A stretch of DNA of 57,737 nucleotides from Candidatus Gemmiger stercorigallinarum (lineage in GTDB: Bacteria > Bacillota > Clostridia > Oscillospirales > Ruminococcaceae), in assembly GCA_019119495.1 (NCBI GenBank), contig DWWX01000020.1:1-57737 (forward strand), given 5' to 3'. Shown in pieces: positions 35,112 to 42,448 of this stretch. The stretch's first letter is position 1; every line of letters starts with the position of its first letter. The notes beneath the pieces were generated by a model, which was not told where the DNA came from, made no database searches, and saw only the letters and a program-made list of their open reading frames with translations. Both the position numbers and the translations under genes were made by a program.

Positions 35112-35771
35112 ATGAGTGAAGCCTTGGTGATTTGGGGCCGCCTGACAGAGAGCTTTCTGCTCAACGCCCAGCTGTTTGGCCTGACGCTGCTGTTTGCGCT
35201 GCCGCTGGGCCTGGTGGTGGCGTTCGGCTCCATGAGCCGGTTTGCGCCGCTGCGGGCGGTGGTGCGCACCTTTGTGTGGGTCATCCGCGGCACGCCGCTG
35301 ATGCTGCAGATCATCGTCATCTATCTGGGCCCCGGCCTGATGGGCTGGGGCACCCCCTGGCCGGCGGGCAGCTTCGGCCGGCTGACAGCGGCGGTGGTGG
35401 CCTTTGTCATCAACTACGCCTGCTATTTTTCCGAGATCTACCGCGGCGGCATCGAGAGCGTGCCCAAAGGCCAGACCGAAGCCGGCGAGGTGCTGGGCAT
35501 GACAAAGCCGCAGATCTTTTTCCGGGTGACGCTGCTGCAGGTCGTCAAACGCATCCTGCCCCCCATGGGCAACGAGGTCATCACGCTGGTCAAGGATACC
35601 TCGCTGGCCAACATCATCTCCAACAAGGAGATCATCATGATGGCGCAGGAGTACAGCGCCCGCGGTTTGATCTGGCCGCTGTTCTCCACCGCCATCTTCT
35701 TCCTGGTCTTTGTGGGCGTGCTGACGATTTTGTTCGGCGCGCTGGAAAAGAAGCTGGACTATTTCAAGTAA
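35112..35771 (+). CDS. Amino-acid ABC transporter permease
   Basis: A 219-residue His/Glu/Gln/Arg/opine-family permease with five transmembrane helices. It has the N-terminal LNAQLFGLTLLFALPLGLVVAFG, PLMLQIIVIYLGPG, and the EAA-type coupling loop EAGEVLGMTKPQIFFRVTLLQVVKRILPP contacting the ATPase. ATG 35112 is preferred over GTG 35103. Forms a homodimeric channel with the binding protein and ATPase genes on either side. Confidence 0.92.
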   Translation: MSEALVIWGRLTESFLLNAQLFGLTLLFALPLGLVVAFGSMSRFAPLRAVVRTFVWVIRGTPLMLQIIVIYLGPGLMGWGTPWPAGSFGRLTAAVVAFVINYACYFSEIYRGGIESVPKGQTEAGEVLGMTKPQIFFRVTLLQVVKRILPPMGNEVITLVKDTSLANIISNKEIIMMAQEYSARGLIWPLFSTAIFFLVFVGVLTILFGALEKKLDYFK

Positions 35772-35784
35772 GGGGGCGACGAGT

Positions 35785-36567
35785 ATGGCATTGCTGGAAG
35801 TGACCGGCATCGGCAAACGGTTTGGCAGCACCCATGTGCTGGAGGATATTTCGCTCTCGCTGGAACAGGGCGAGGCGCTGGCCATCATCGGCTCCTCCGG
35901 TTCGGGCAAAACGACGCTGCTGCGCTGCCTGAATTTTTTGGAGACACCCGACACCGGCCGCATCGTGGTGGACGGCGAGACCTTGTGGGACGCCGCCGAC
36001 CCCGCCACCCACAAAGAGAGCGAAAAGCGCAAAAAGCGGCTTCATTTCGGCCTGGTGTTCCAGAACTTCAACCTGTTCCCCCAGTACACCGCGCTGCAGA
36101 ACATCATGCTGGCGGGCGAGCTGCTGGCCAGGGAACGGCCCGACTACAAGCAGAACCGCCGCCAGATCCACGATCAGCTGGAACAGAAAGCCCGCGGCCT
36201 GCTGGCCCAGATGGGCCTGAGCGACCGGGCGGATCATTACCCCCATCAGCTGTCCGGCGGCCAGCAGCAGCGGGTGGCCATCGCCCGCGCGCTGGCGCTG
36301 GAGCCGGACATCCTCTGCTTTGACGAGCCCACCAGCGCGCTGGACCCGGAATTGACCGGCGAGGTGCTGCGGGTCCTGCGGGACCTGGCCGCCCACAAGA
36401 CGACCATGATCATCGTCACCCACGAGATGGCTTTTGCCCGCGACGTGGCCGACCGCATCCTGTTCATGGACGGCGGCGTGGTGGTGGAGGAAGGCCCCGC
36501 CCGCCAGGTCATCGACCACCCCAGGGAGGAGCGCACCCGCCGCTTTTTGGCAAACTATAATACCTGA
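35785..36567 (+). CDS. Amino-acid ABC transporter ATP-binding protein
   Basis: A 260-residue cytoplasmic ATPase of the polar amino acid (GlnQ/ArtP) family: Walker A GSSGSGKTT (about 36-44), Q-loop FQNFNLFPQYTALQNIM, signature LSGGQQQR, Walker B LCFDEPTSALDPE and H-loop VTHE. An insert (about 65-80, DAADPATHKESEKRKKR) precedes the Q-loop. It is 13 bases after the permease and closes the three-gene importer operon, followed by a strong terminator. Confidence 0.94.
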   Translation: MALLEVTGIGKRFGSTHVLEDISLSLEQGEALAIIGSSGSGKTTLLRCLNFLETPDTGRIVVDGETLWDAADPATHKESEKRKKRLHFGLVFQNFNLFPQYTALQNIMLAGELLARERPDYKQNRRQIHDQLEQKARGLLAQMGLSDRADHYPHQLSGGQQQRVAIARALALEPDILCFDEPTSALDPELTGEVLRVLRDLAAHKTTMIIVTHEMAFARDVADRILFMDGGVVVEEGPARQVIDHPREERTRRFLANYNT

Positions 36568-36579
36568 TATACAAACAAA

Positions 36580-36618
36580 CCGCTCCCGGCCTGCCGCTGA
36601 CAGGCCGGGAGCGGTTTT
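36580..36618 (+). terminator. Terminator of the amino-acid ABC operon
   Basis: A perfect 14-bp stem (36580-36593 with 36601-36614, starting CCGCTCCCGG) with a 7-base loop followed by TTTT. Confidence 0.9.
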
Positions 36619-36726
36619 GTGCATGCAGATGGGACCGGAACGATACGTTCCGGCATAGTCTGAAAAAGCGGAAAAACCATTGTATGCAAAAAACGCAGGC
36701 ATTATGCGCAGAAAGGAGGCGTGCCT

Positions 36727-37371
36727 ATGCGCCGTGCCACCCCGCTGGCGCCGCGTCTGCGGGCAAGACTGCGCCTGCCGGCGCTGCTGGCAGCCCTGAC
36801 GCTGCTTTTGTATGCGGTCGCCCGGCTGGACGCCAAGATCCAGCCCATCCTGCAGGAATTTGCCGAGTACGAGACCCGCTCTGCCGTCGTCCGGCTGATG
36901 AACGACGCCGTCGCACAGGAGATGGCGCAGTCCCCCGAACGCTACCGGGAACTGTATGCAGTCACCACCGGCGCGGACGGCGGCGTGCAGACGGTGCAGG
37001 GCGACCCGCAGGCGGTCAACCTGGCGCGGGCATCGCTGATCCGGGCTGTCACCGCCGCGCTGGACGCCGCGCCGGAACAGCGGCTGGAGATCCCGCTGGG
37101 CAGCCTGCTGGACAGCGCCATCTTAAACGACCTTGGCCCGGCCTGGACGCTGACCATCCAGCCCAGGGGCTATGTGGACGGCGAACTGATCGAGACGGCG
37201 AAGGCGGTGGAGATCAACCGGGTGGAGTACCGCATCGACCTGACGCTGACCGCCTCGGTCAATATGATCCTGGAAGGCCGTGCCCATATGCTGATCGCCG
37301 AGACCACTGTGCCGCTGGTCCACGTCCTGCTGGACGGGCAGACGCCCGGCTACTACTCGCGGGAAAGCTGA
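36727..37371 (+). CDS. yunB: Sporulation protein YunB
   Basis: A 214-residue protein with one N-terminal transmembrane helix (about 18-38) and an extracytoplasmic domain matching YunB: IQPILQEFAEYETRSAVVRLMNDAV, IPLGSLLDSAILNDLGPAWTLTIQPRGYVDGEL, and VEYRIDLTLTASVNMILEG...VPLVHVLLDGQTPGYY. In Bacillus YunB is a sigma-E-dependent protein required for efficient sporulation; its activity is unknown. AAAGGAGG (36712-36719) selects ATG 36727. No clear sigma-E promoter was found. It converges on the MATE gene with only 18 bases between stops. Confidence 0.87.
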   Translation: MRRATPLAPRLRARLRLPALLAALTLLLYAVARLDAKIQPILQEFAEYETRSAVVRLMNDAVAQEMAQSPERYRELYAVTTGADGGVQTVQGDPQAVNLARASLIRAVTAALDAAPEQRLEIPLGSLLDSAILNDLGPAWTLTIQPRGYVDGELIETAKAVEINRVEYRIDLTLTASVNMILEGRAHMLIAETTVPLVHVLLDGQTPGYYSRES

Positions 37372-37389
37372 CGCCTTGCCCCAAAGCGG

Positions 37390-38742
37390 TCACCTCAGCT
37401 CCATCAGGCGGGCGCGGCTGCCGCGGAACACAAAGGGCAGGGCGAACAAGATGGCCTTGCAGACGTTGTCGGCGATCATGCAGTACCAGACGGCGCGCAG
37501 GCCCAGCCCCCACACCCGGACGCAGAGGAAGGTGAACAGGATGCGCACGCACCACATGCCCACCGTTTCCACCACAAAGGCATAGCGGGTGCGGCCCAGG
37601 CCGTAAAAGATGCCTTCCAGCACCACCATCAGGCCGAAGAACGGCTCGGACAGCGCCACCAGCCGCAGCATCTCGGCGCCCAGGTCAATGACCGCCTGGC
37701 TGGGGGTGAACACCCGCATCAGCAGCCCGGCCCCAAAAAACAGCACCGCGCCGCTGAGGATCATAATGCCCACCGTAAGCCCCACGCTCAGCTTGGCCAC
37801 GGCGGTCATCTTTTGGGCGTTGCGCTCGCCGCGGGCGTTGCCGATCAGCGTGCTGGCCGCCGACCGCAGGCCGTAGCCCGGCACATAGAAGATGGTCTCG
37901 GCCGTCACCGCGATGGAGTGGGCTGCAAAGATGGTGGTGCCCATGCCGGACACCAGGCTGGCAAACACCACGTACCCCAGGCAGGACACCAGGCTGGTGC
38001 CCAGCACCGGCGTGCCCACCTCGGCGGTCTCCCGCAGCAGGGGACCGTCCACGGCAAAACTCTGCCACGGCCAGTGCAGCTGGGCATTGCGGCGGTAAAA
38101 CCAGAAAAGCAAAAGCCCCGCCGCCGCGTAGGAGATGGCCGAGGCGATGGCCGCGCCGGCCACGCCCAGGCCGAGGATATAGATAAACAGCGTGTTCAGC
38201 ACCACGTTCATGCCGTTGGAGACGGCGCTGATGATCATGGGCGTTTTGGTGTCCCGCACCGCCCGCAGCGTGTAGCCCAGCACCGTGCTGACCGAGCGGA
38301 ACACCAGCGGCAGGCTGACGATGAAGAAATAACGGGACGCCTCGGCCTGGATGGCCGGCTCGGCGCCCATCCACACCGGGATGTAAGGGCACAGAGCAAT
38401 GGAAAGGACCTCCAGCACCGCGCCGGCCGCCACGGCCAGCAAAAGCGCCTGCTGGGACAGCTTGCGCACCTGGTCCTCGTCGCCGGCGCCCGCCGCGCGG
38501 GAGATCAGCACCATCATGGCGGTGCCGATGGCGCCGGGGATGCTGTTGACCAGCCAGGTCACCGTGGTGGTGGTGCTGACGGCGGCGGTGGCCTGCTCGC
38601 CCAGCTGGCCCACCATGGCGGTGTCCACATACTGCAAAAGGGTCGAGAGCACCTGCTCTACAATGGTGGGGATGGACAAAAACACCAGCGTGCGGAACAG
38701 CGCCGCAGTGGCCGGCGGAAACAGGGCGGAGCGTTTGGTCAT
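37390..38742 (-). CDS. MATE family efflux transporter
   Basis: A 450-residue inner-membrane antiporter with twelve predicted helices in two homologous halves. N-terminal LSIPTIVEQVLSTLLQYVDTAMVGQLGEQATAAVSTTTTVTWLV and internal VRDTKTPMIISAVSNGMNVVLNTLFIY are typical of MATE multidrug/sodium or proton antiporters. ATG 38742 is preferred over TTG 38763 because AAGGAAG lies 9 bases before it. It is monocistronic on the minus strand with its own promoter. The exported compound is unknown. Confidence 0.93.
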   Translation of the reverse strand: MTKRSALFPPATAALFRTLVFLSIPTIVEQVLSTLLQYVDTAMVGQLGEQATAAVSTTTTVTWLVNSIPGAIGTAMMVLISRAAGAGDEDQVRKLSQQALLLAVAAGAVLEVLSIALCPYIPVWMGAEPAIQAEASRYFFIVSLPLVFRSVSTVLGYTLRAVRDTKTPMIISAVSNGMNVVLNTLFIYILGLGVAGAAIASAISYAAAGLLLFWFYRRNAQLHWPWQSFAVDGPLLRETAEVGTPVLGTSLVSCLGYVVFASLVSGMGTTIFAAHSIAVTAETIFYVPGYGLRSAASTLIGNARGERNAQKMTAVAKLSVGLTVGIMILSGAVLFFGAGLLMRVFTPSQAVIDLGAEMLRLVALSEPFFGLMVVLEGIFYGLGRTRYAFVVETVGMWCVRILFTFLCVRVWGLGLRAVWYCMIADNVCKAILFALPFVFRGSRARLMELR

Positions 38743-38799
38743 ACGGGGGCAACTTCCTTGCAATGGATTTTCGGCCGTCCTGCGGGGCAGCCAACTACA

Positions 38800-38828
38800 A
38801 GTATACGGCAGCGCCGGCCAAAAGGCAA
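38800..38828 (-). promoter_or_regulatory. Sigma-A promoter of the MATE gene
   Basis: On the minus strand TTGCCT (38823-38828), 17 bases, TATACT (38800-38805). Confidence 0.75.
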
Positions 38829-38851
38829 ATACCTGCTTGCCATGGCAGGGG

Positions 38852-38866
38852 ATAGCAAATTGCTAT
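38852..38866. promoter_or_regulatory. Palindromic operator candidate upstream of the MATE promoter
   Basis: ATAGCAAATTGCTAT is a perfect dyad (7+1+7) about 24 bases upstream of the MATE -35; a second palindrome TGCCATGGCA lies at 38838-38847. Suggests a dimeric regulator controlling the pump. Confidence 0.5.
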
Positions 38867-38873
38867 GGCAGAC

Positions 38874-38899
38874 AAAAAGCCCTGCCGGGCGGCAGGGCT
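38874..38899 (-). terminator. Minus-strand terminator, first hairpin of the stem-loop array
   Basis: Minus-strand hairpin AGCCCTGCC/GGCAGGGCT (38878-38899) with T5 tract (38874-38878 complement). Ends transcripts of the gene at 39002-39634. Confidence 0.75.
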
Positions 38900-39216
38900 C
38901 AGCGTGTCGAGTTTCTCGACACGCTGCAAAGGGGGCAACAGTCGCCCACGGCGGTGCCTAAGGCTCCTGTTTCCCCCTTTGGAGTCCCCTTCGACAAAAT
39001 TTCACGGCAAATCGCGCACTCGTCGCTTTGCTCCTCGCACACAATTTGCCGCAAAATTTCCCTGTCGGTGTCGCCGTCGTCGGCACGTGTCCGCCGACGG
39101 CGACGATTTTAGACTTTTCGACAGTCTAAGCCCTGCCGGGCGGCAGAGCTCAGACGATTTCTCAAAGCAGAAGCGCAGCAAGCAGCCGGAAATGCCGCGT
39201 GCATGCTTCTGCTTTG
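38876..39216. repeat. Array of eight stem-loops with flanking 19-bp direct repeats
   Basis: Consecutive stems: 38878-38899 (9 bp); 38900-38926 (12 bp perfect, TTT loop); 38928-38980 (8+4 bp); 38997-39059 (14 of 16); 39070-39104 (12 bp, one bulge); 39109-39129 (7 bp); 39129-39150 (8 of 9); 39163-39216 (12 bp perfect, 30-base loop). AAGCCCTGCCGGGCGGCAG occurs at 38877-38895 and again at 39128-39146. It overlaps the 3' end of the minus-strand gene. Looks like a dispersed structured repeat or MITE-like insertion; not CRISPR. Confidence 0.6.
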
Positions 39217-39634
39217 CGCCGGGCGGTTCAAGGCGCCTGGCCAGCCTGCGGCGCAGCCAAAACACTTTGAAGCGGCCGTACCCGTTGGGCTTGTCGCGCT
39301 CAAACTCCTCGGTGCACAGATAGCGTTTGCGGGCGCCGTCAAACTGCAGGGCGTCGCCGTTTTCCTGAATGTCGGTCAGCACGCGGGGGATGGCCTTCTG
39401 GTCGGTCTCGAACTCCGGTTCCTTCTCCCACAAAATGCGGCCGTCGGCGTCCAGGCCGCGGGCCCACAGGCTGAACACCAAGCAGGCGGCCTCGCCGTAG
39501 CAGTAACGCTCAAATCGGATGCGGCCGTCGATGTAAAACAGCAGGCAGTCGCGGAAATGGGTCTCCAGCTCCTTCTCGTAGCGCCGCCCGCAGAGCGTTC
39601 CGGCAAAGTCGGCGGCATGGGCAGTGATCGGCAT
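39002..39634 (-). CDS. Hypothetical protein with repeat-derived C-terminal tail
   Basis: A 210-residue protein I do not recognise. Residues 1 to about 138 look like a normal soluble domain (YEKELETHFRDCLLFYIDGRIRFERYCYGEAACLVF, WARGLDADGRILWEKEPEFETDQKAIPRVL). From about residue 139 the frame enters the stem-loop array and becomes Arg/Cys/Ser-rich (for example CRRRRHRQGNFAANC), so the tail appears acquired by insertion of the repeat and the original C-terminus may be lost. An excellent AGGAGGT lies just before ATG 39634, and a TATAAT promoter is present, so the gene is probably expressed. Confidence 0.65.
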   Translation of the reverse strand: MPITAHAADFAGTLCGRRYEKELETHFRDCLLFYIDGRIRFERYCYGEAACLVFSLWARGLDADGRILWEKEPEFETDQKAIPRVLTDIQENGDALQFDGARKRYLCTEEFERDKPNGYGRFKVFWLRRRLARRLEPPGAKQKHARGISGCLLRFCFEKSSELCRPAGLRLSKSLKSSPSADTCRRRRHRQGNFAANCVRGAKRRVRDLP

Positions 39635-39689
39635 GGGTACCTCCTGACGCCGCGGGGACGACCCGTCCCGCGGCAGAATCTATGCCCCT

Positions 39690-39718
39690 ATTATACCGGC
39701 TTTGCGCCGAAAAGAAAA
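39690..39718 (-). promoter_or_regulatory. Promoter of the hypothetical gene
   Basis: Minus-strand TTTTCT (39713-39718), 17 bases, TATAAT (39690-39695). The -35 lies in the T-tract of the ABC operon terminator. Confidence 0.55.
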
Positions 39719-39750
39719 GGGGCCGGCCGGCATCCGTCGGCCGGCGCCCC
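39711..39750 (-). terminator. Terminator of the minus-strand ABC operon
   Basis: Minus-strand GC stem GGGGC...CGGCCG with CGGCCG-GCCCC (two-base bulge) followed by TTTTCTTTTC, three bases after the last permease gene. Confidence 0.75.
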
Positions 39751-39752
39751 AA

Positions 39753-40487
39753 TTATTCCGCCTTCACGTCCCGCTTTGTCAGCAGCTGCTGCGCCAGCAG
39801 GAAAAACACGGCCAGGAACAGGGCGGTGCTCACGGCAAAGCCTGCCATGCCGCCGGCCAGCATATCGTCGCTCTGGTTGGAGTTCATGCCCACGATCATC
39901 AGCGCGTAGGGCCAGAACAGCCCCAGGTCCATGGTGTTGGTCAGCAGCCCCAGCACGCTGCCGCCCAGGGCGATCAGCACCGGCGCCGCAAAGCTGCGCA
40001 TCACCATCGAGAAGATCAGCTGCAGCGCGATCACCGGCAGCGCGCCCAGCGTGCCGCGCAGGCACCACCACAAAATCTCCGGCGGCGGCAGCCCCGGCAG
40101 CCCGGCCACCAGCTTGCCCAGCGCCAGGTACAGCACAAACACCCAGGCCTGCGTCAGCAGCGTCACTTTGCAGGCCACCGCAAACTTGGCAAAGTACAGC
40201 GCAAAGGGCCGCACCGGCGCGGTCATGATCAGGTTCCAGTTGTGACCCATGTGCTCCAGCCGCCACAGGTAGGAGCAGTACACCCCGATCAGCGGCGCAT
40301 AGAAAAAGGTGGCATAGAACAGCGTGTGCTGGGTCCACAGGCTGTACCATTCGCTCTGCAAAAGCCCCAGGTTGTTCAGGTAATTGAAGGTCCCCATCAC
40401 GGCGGGGAAGATCGGTACGATCAAAAACGCCAGCCACAGCACGGCGCCGCGGAGCTTGCGGTTTTCGGCACGGATACAACGCAGCAT
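39753..40487 (-). CDS. ABC transporter permease, lantibiotic-immunity type (second permease)
   Basis: A 244-residue six-helix permease resembling the MutE/EpiE/SpaE class: short basic N-terminus (RCIRAENRKLRGAVLWLAFLIVPIFPAVMG), a long first outer loop, WRLEHMGHNWNLIMTAPVRPFALYFAKF, and paired hydrophobic helices to the end. Together with the next permease and the ATPase it would form a transporter of the type giving self-protection or resistance to lantibiotics and other membrane-active peptides. It is three bases downstream of the first permease gene in the same operon. Confidence 0.8.
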   Translation of the reverse strand: MLRCIRAENRKLRGAVLWLAFLIVPIFPAVMGTFNYLNNLGLLQSEWYSLWTQHTLFYATFFYAPLIGVYCSYLWRLEHMGHNWNLIMTAPVRPFALYFAKFAVACKVTLLTQAWVFVLYLALGKLVAGLPGLPPPEILWWCLRGTLGALPVIALQLIFSMVMRSFAAPVLIALGGSVLGLLTNTMDLGLFWPYALMIVGMNSNQSDDMLAGGMAGFAVSTALFLAVFFLLAQQLLTKRDVKAE

Positions 40488-40490
40488 CTT

Positions 40491-41243
40491 TTATACCTCC
40501 CTGTTTTTTATCAGCAGGCCGCCCAGCGCGCACAGCGCCGCGGCCAGCGCCGCCACAACGCACAGCAGCCCCACCGGGAGCGGCTGCGGCAGATAGGTGG
40601 TCACGCGGGTGGCTTCGTCCCAGGTGTAGCCCATGGCGCTCAGCGCGATATAGTAGCCCCAGGGCGTAAGATACCCCAGCGGCGGCGGGAAGAACGCCGA
40701 AAACAGCCCCACCAGTGCGCCACCCAGCCCCACCGCCAGCGTGGCGGCCTGGGCGGCAAACGCCATGCTGATGCACAGCGACAGGAAAAACAGCGCCATG
40801 CTGACAACAAACGTGCAGGCAAACAGCCATGCCAGCCGCCCGGTATCCAGCGGCTGGGTAAACTGCAGCCAACTGCTCAGCGCAAAGATGCCGGCCAGTT
40901 CCAGCACGCACAAAAGCAGCAGCTCGGCCGCGCCCAGCAGGATCTTGCCGCCGTACAGGCTGGCGCGGCTTTGCAGGGTAAACAGCAGCTTGCAGGTGTT
41001 GCCCCGGTTCTCCACATCCCAGATGCGGCTGGCCAGCACCGCCGTCACCACCGACAGCACGATGGTGTTGACGGTGGGCATAACGTAAAACAGCCCCGAA
41101 AACCCCTGCGCCCGGTCCTGGACGCCCATGCCGCGCAGGCTGTACGCCACCCAGGCCAAGATCACCAGCGCCGTGCCGGCGATCAGCAGCAGGTCATGGC
41201 GGCGGCGCGCCTTTTTCAGCTCCGACAAAAATCCGTGCAGCAT
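40491..41243 (-). CDS. ABC transporter permease, lantibiotic-immunity type (first permease)
   Basis: A 250-residue, six-helix membrane protein of the ABC-2/MutG-EpiG class (HGFLSELKKARRRHDLLLIAGTALVILAWVAYSLRG, then SRIWDVENRGNTCKLLFTLQSRASLYGGKILLGAAELLLLC). Distantly similar to its neighbour, consistent with the heteromeric permease pairs of immunity transporters. It starts immediately after the ATPase stop (41245), so translation is coupled. Confidence 0.8.
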   Translation of the reverse strand: MLHGFLSELKKARRRHDLLLIAGTALVILAWVAYSLRGMGVQDRAQGFSGLFYVMPTVNTIVLSVVTAVLASRIWDVENRGNTCKLLFTLQSRASLYGGKILLGAAELLLLCVLELAGIFALSSWLQFTQPLDTGRLAWLFACTFVVSMALFFLSLCISMAFAAQAATLAVGLGGALVGLFSAFFPPPLGYLTPWGYYIALSAMGYTWDEATRVTTYLPQPLPVGLLCVVAALAAALCALGGLLIKNREV

Positions 41244-41244
41244 G

Positions 41245-42156
41245 TTATTCCGCCTCCTTGCGCTCGGTCAGGCTCAGGAAAATCTCTTCCAGCGTTTTGG
41301 TGCGGCTGCCCACCGCCACCACGCCGGCACCGTTCTCGGCCAGGGCGCGCACCACCTGGGCCAGCGCCTGCTCCTGTATGGCGGGCAGCACAAAGGCGCC
41401 GTTTTCCCACCGGGCGCCGACCCGGCAGCGGGCCAGCGTGTTTTTGGCGCAGGCCGGGTCCAGTACCCGCAGCACCGTATCGCCGCGGCTGTGGCGCTGC
41501 AGCTGCTCCAGCGGGCCTTGGAACAGCAGCCGCCCTTTGTTGATGATGCCCACCTGGTCAATGATCTGCTCCAGCTCGCTGAGCAGGTGGCTGGAGATCA
41601 GCACCGTGGCGCCGCAGCGGCGGGGCATGTCGGCGATCAGCTCCCGCATCTCCTGGATGCCGGCGGGGTCCAGGCCGTTGGTGGGCTCGTCCAGCACCAG
41701 CACCCTGGGGCTGCCCAGCAGCGCCTGCGCAATGCCCAGCCGCTGTTTCATGCCCAGCGAATACTGCCCCACCTTGCGGCCGCGGTCTTTGGTCAGATGG
41801 ACGATGTCCAGCACGCGGCTGATGTCCCGCCGGGGTACCCCTTTCAGGTCGGCCACGACCTCCAGATTTTCCTGTCCGGTCAGGTGGCCGTAGCAGGAGG
41901 GCGACTCGATCAGCGAGCCGGTCTGCCGCAGGATGGCCAGCCGGTTCTGCGGCGTCATGGTCTGGCCCAGCACCTGCACCTGCCCGGCGGACGGGTGGGC
42001 CAGGCCCAGGATCAGTTTCATGGTGGTGGATTTGCCCGCGCCGTTGGGACCGATAAAGCCGTAGACGCTGCCCTCCGGCACCGCCAGCTCCACGTGGTCC
42101 ACGGCAAAGTGCGCGCCGTAAGCTTTGCACAGGCCGGTCGTCTCGATCACATTCAT
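41245..42156 (-). CDS. ABC transporter ATP-binding protein, lantibiotic-immunity/bacitracin type
   Basis: A 303-residue ATPase: Walker A GPNGAGKST (about 35-43), signature YSLGMKQRLGIAQALL, Walker B VLVLDEPTNGLDPAGI and H-loop ISSHLLSELE, the arrangement of the BcrA/MutF/EpiF group. The C-terminal about 75 residues (VLRVLDPACAKNTLARC...) form the extra domain typical of this group. First gene of a three-gene minus-strand operon, divergent from a two-component system that probably regulates it. Confidence 0.9.
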   Translation of the reverse strand: MNVIETTGLCKAYGAHFAVDHVELAVPEGSVYGFIGPNGAGKSTTMKLILGLAHPSAGQVQVLGQTMTPQNRLAILRQTGSLIESPSCYGHLTGQENLEVVADLKGVPRRDISRVLDIVHLTKDRGRKVGQYSLGMKQRLGIAQALLGSPRVLVLDEPTNGLDPAGIQEMRELIADMPRRCGATVLISSHLLSELEQIIDQVGIINKGRLLFQGPLEQLQRHSRGDTVLRVLDPACAKNTLARCRVGARWENGAFVLPAIQEQALAQVVRALAENGAGVVAVGSRTKTLEEIFLSLTERKEAE

Positions 42157-42230
42157 AAACAGACACTCCCTCTTTTTGGGCTGGCCGGAGCCGCCGCCCG
42201 GCGGGCGGGGCGTTCCCGGCTGCTGAGGGT

Positions 42231-42236
42231 ATTGTA
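42231..42236 (-). promoter_or_regulatory. Putative -10 of the divergent ABC operon
   Basis: Minus-strand TACAAT; the -35 region (CCGTGC at 17 bases) is non-consensus, as expected for an activator-dependent promoter. About 75 bases upstream of the ATPase start. Confidence 0.45.
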
Positions 42237-42269
42237 GCGCCCCCGGCTTATCTGCACGGTAAGCCGGGC

Positions 42270-42292
42270 TTAAGTTTGCCTTAATTTTTGCC
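42270..42292. promoter_or_regulatory. Direct-repeat binding site candidate for the OmpR-type regulator
   Basis: TTAAGTTTGCC (42270-42280) is followed immediately by TTAATTTTTGCC (42281-42292): two near-identical 11-12-base direct repeats, the one-helical-turn spacing used by OmpR/PhoB-family regulators. It lies between the two divergent -10 elements. Confidence 0.55.
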
Positions 42293-42323
42293 CGGCCCGG
42301 TGGCGCGGGGCGGCGGGCCGCGG

Positions 42324-42329
42324 TATAAT
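42324..42329 (+). promoter_or_regulatory. -10 of the two-component system promoter
   Basis: Perfect TATAAT; at 17 bases upstream the sequence is TGGCGC, not a -35, so activation from the repeat at 42270-42292 is plausible. Leader about 110 nt. Confidence 0.5.
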
Positions 42330-42448
42330 AAGGCTGGCAGAACGCCGGGGCGGCTCAAAAGCGGAGCGCGCGGCCGGCTGTTTGCCCAAACCAACGGAAA
42401 CGACGCGCCCTGCCAAACGGCCGGGCGCGCCCGAAGGGGGAAACCGCC

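Noticed and set aside
38876..39216. CRISPR array or riboswitch in the repeat-rich region
   Set aside because: No regularly spaced repeats with unique spacers and no cas genes; the region is a series of different hairpins and matches no riboswitch I know.
38865..39323. A 152-codon plus-strand frame across the hairpin array
   Set aside because: Arg/Ser/Cys-rich translation of repeat sequence without a ribosome binding site; the minus-strand gene has the credible signals.
39203..41543. Long plus-strand frames across the minus-strand ABC operon
   Set aside because: They are His/Gln/Arg-rich shadows of the permease and ATPase genes.
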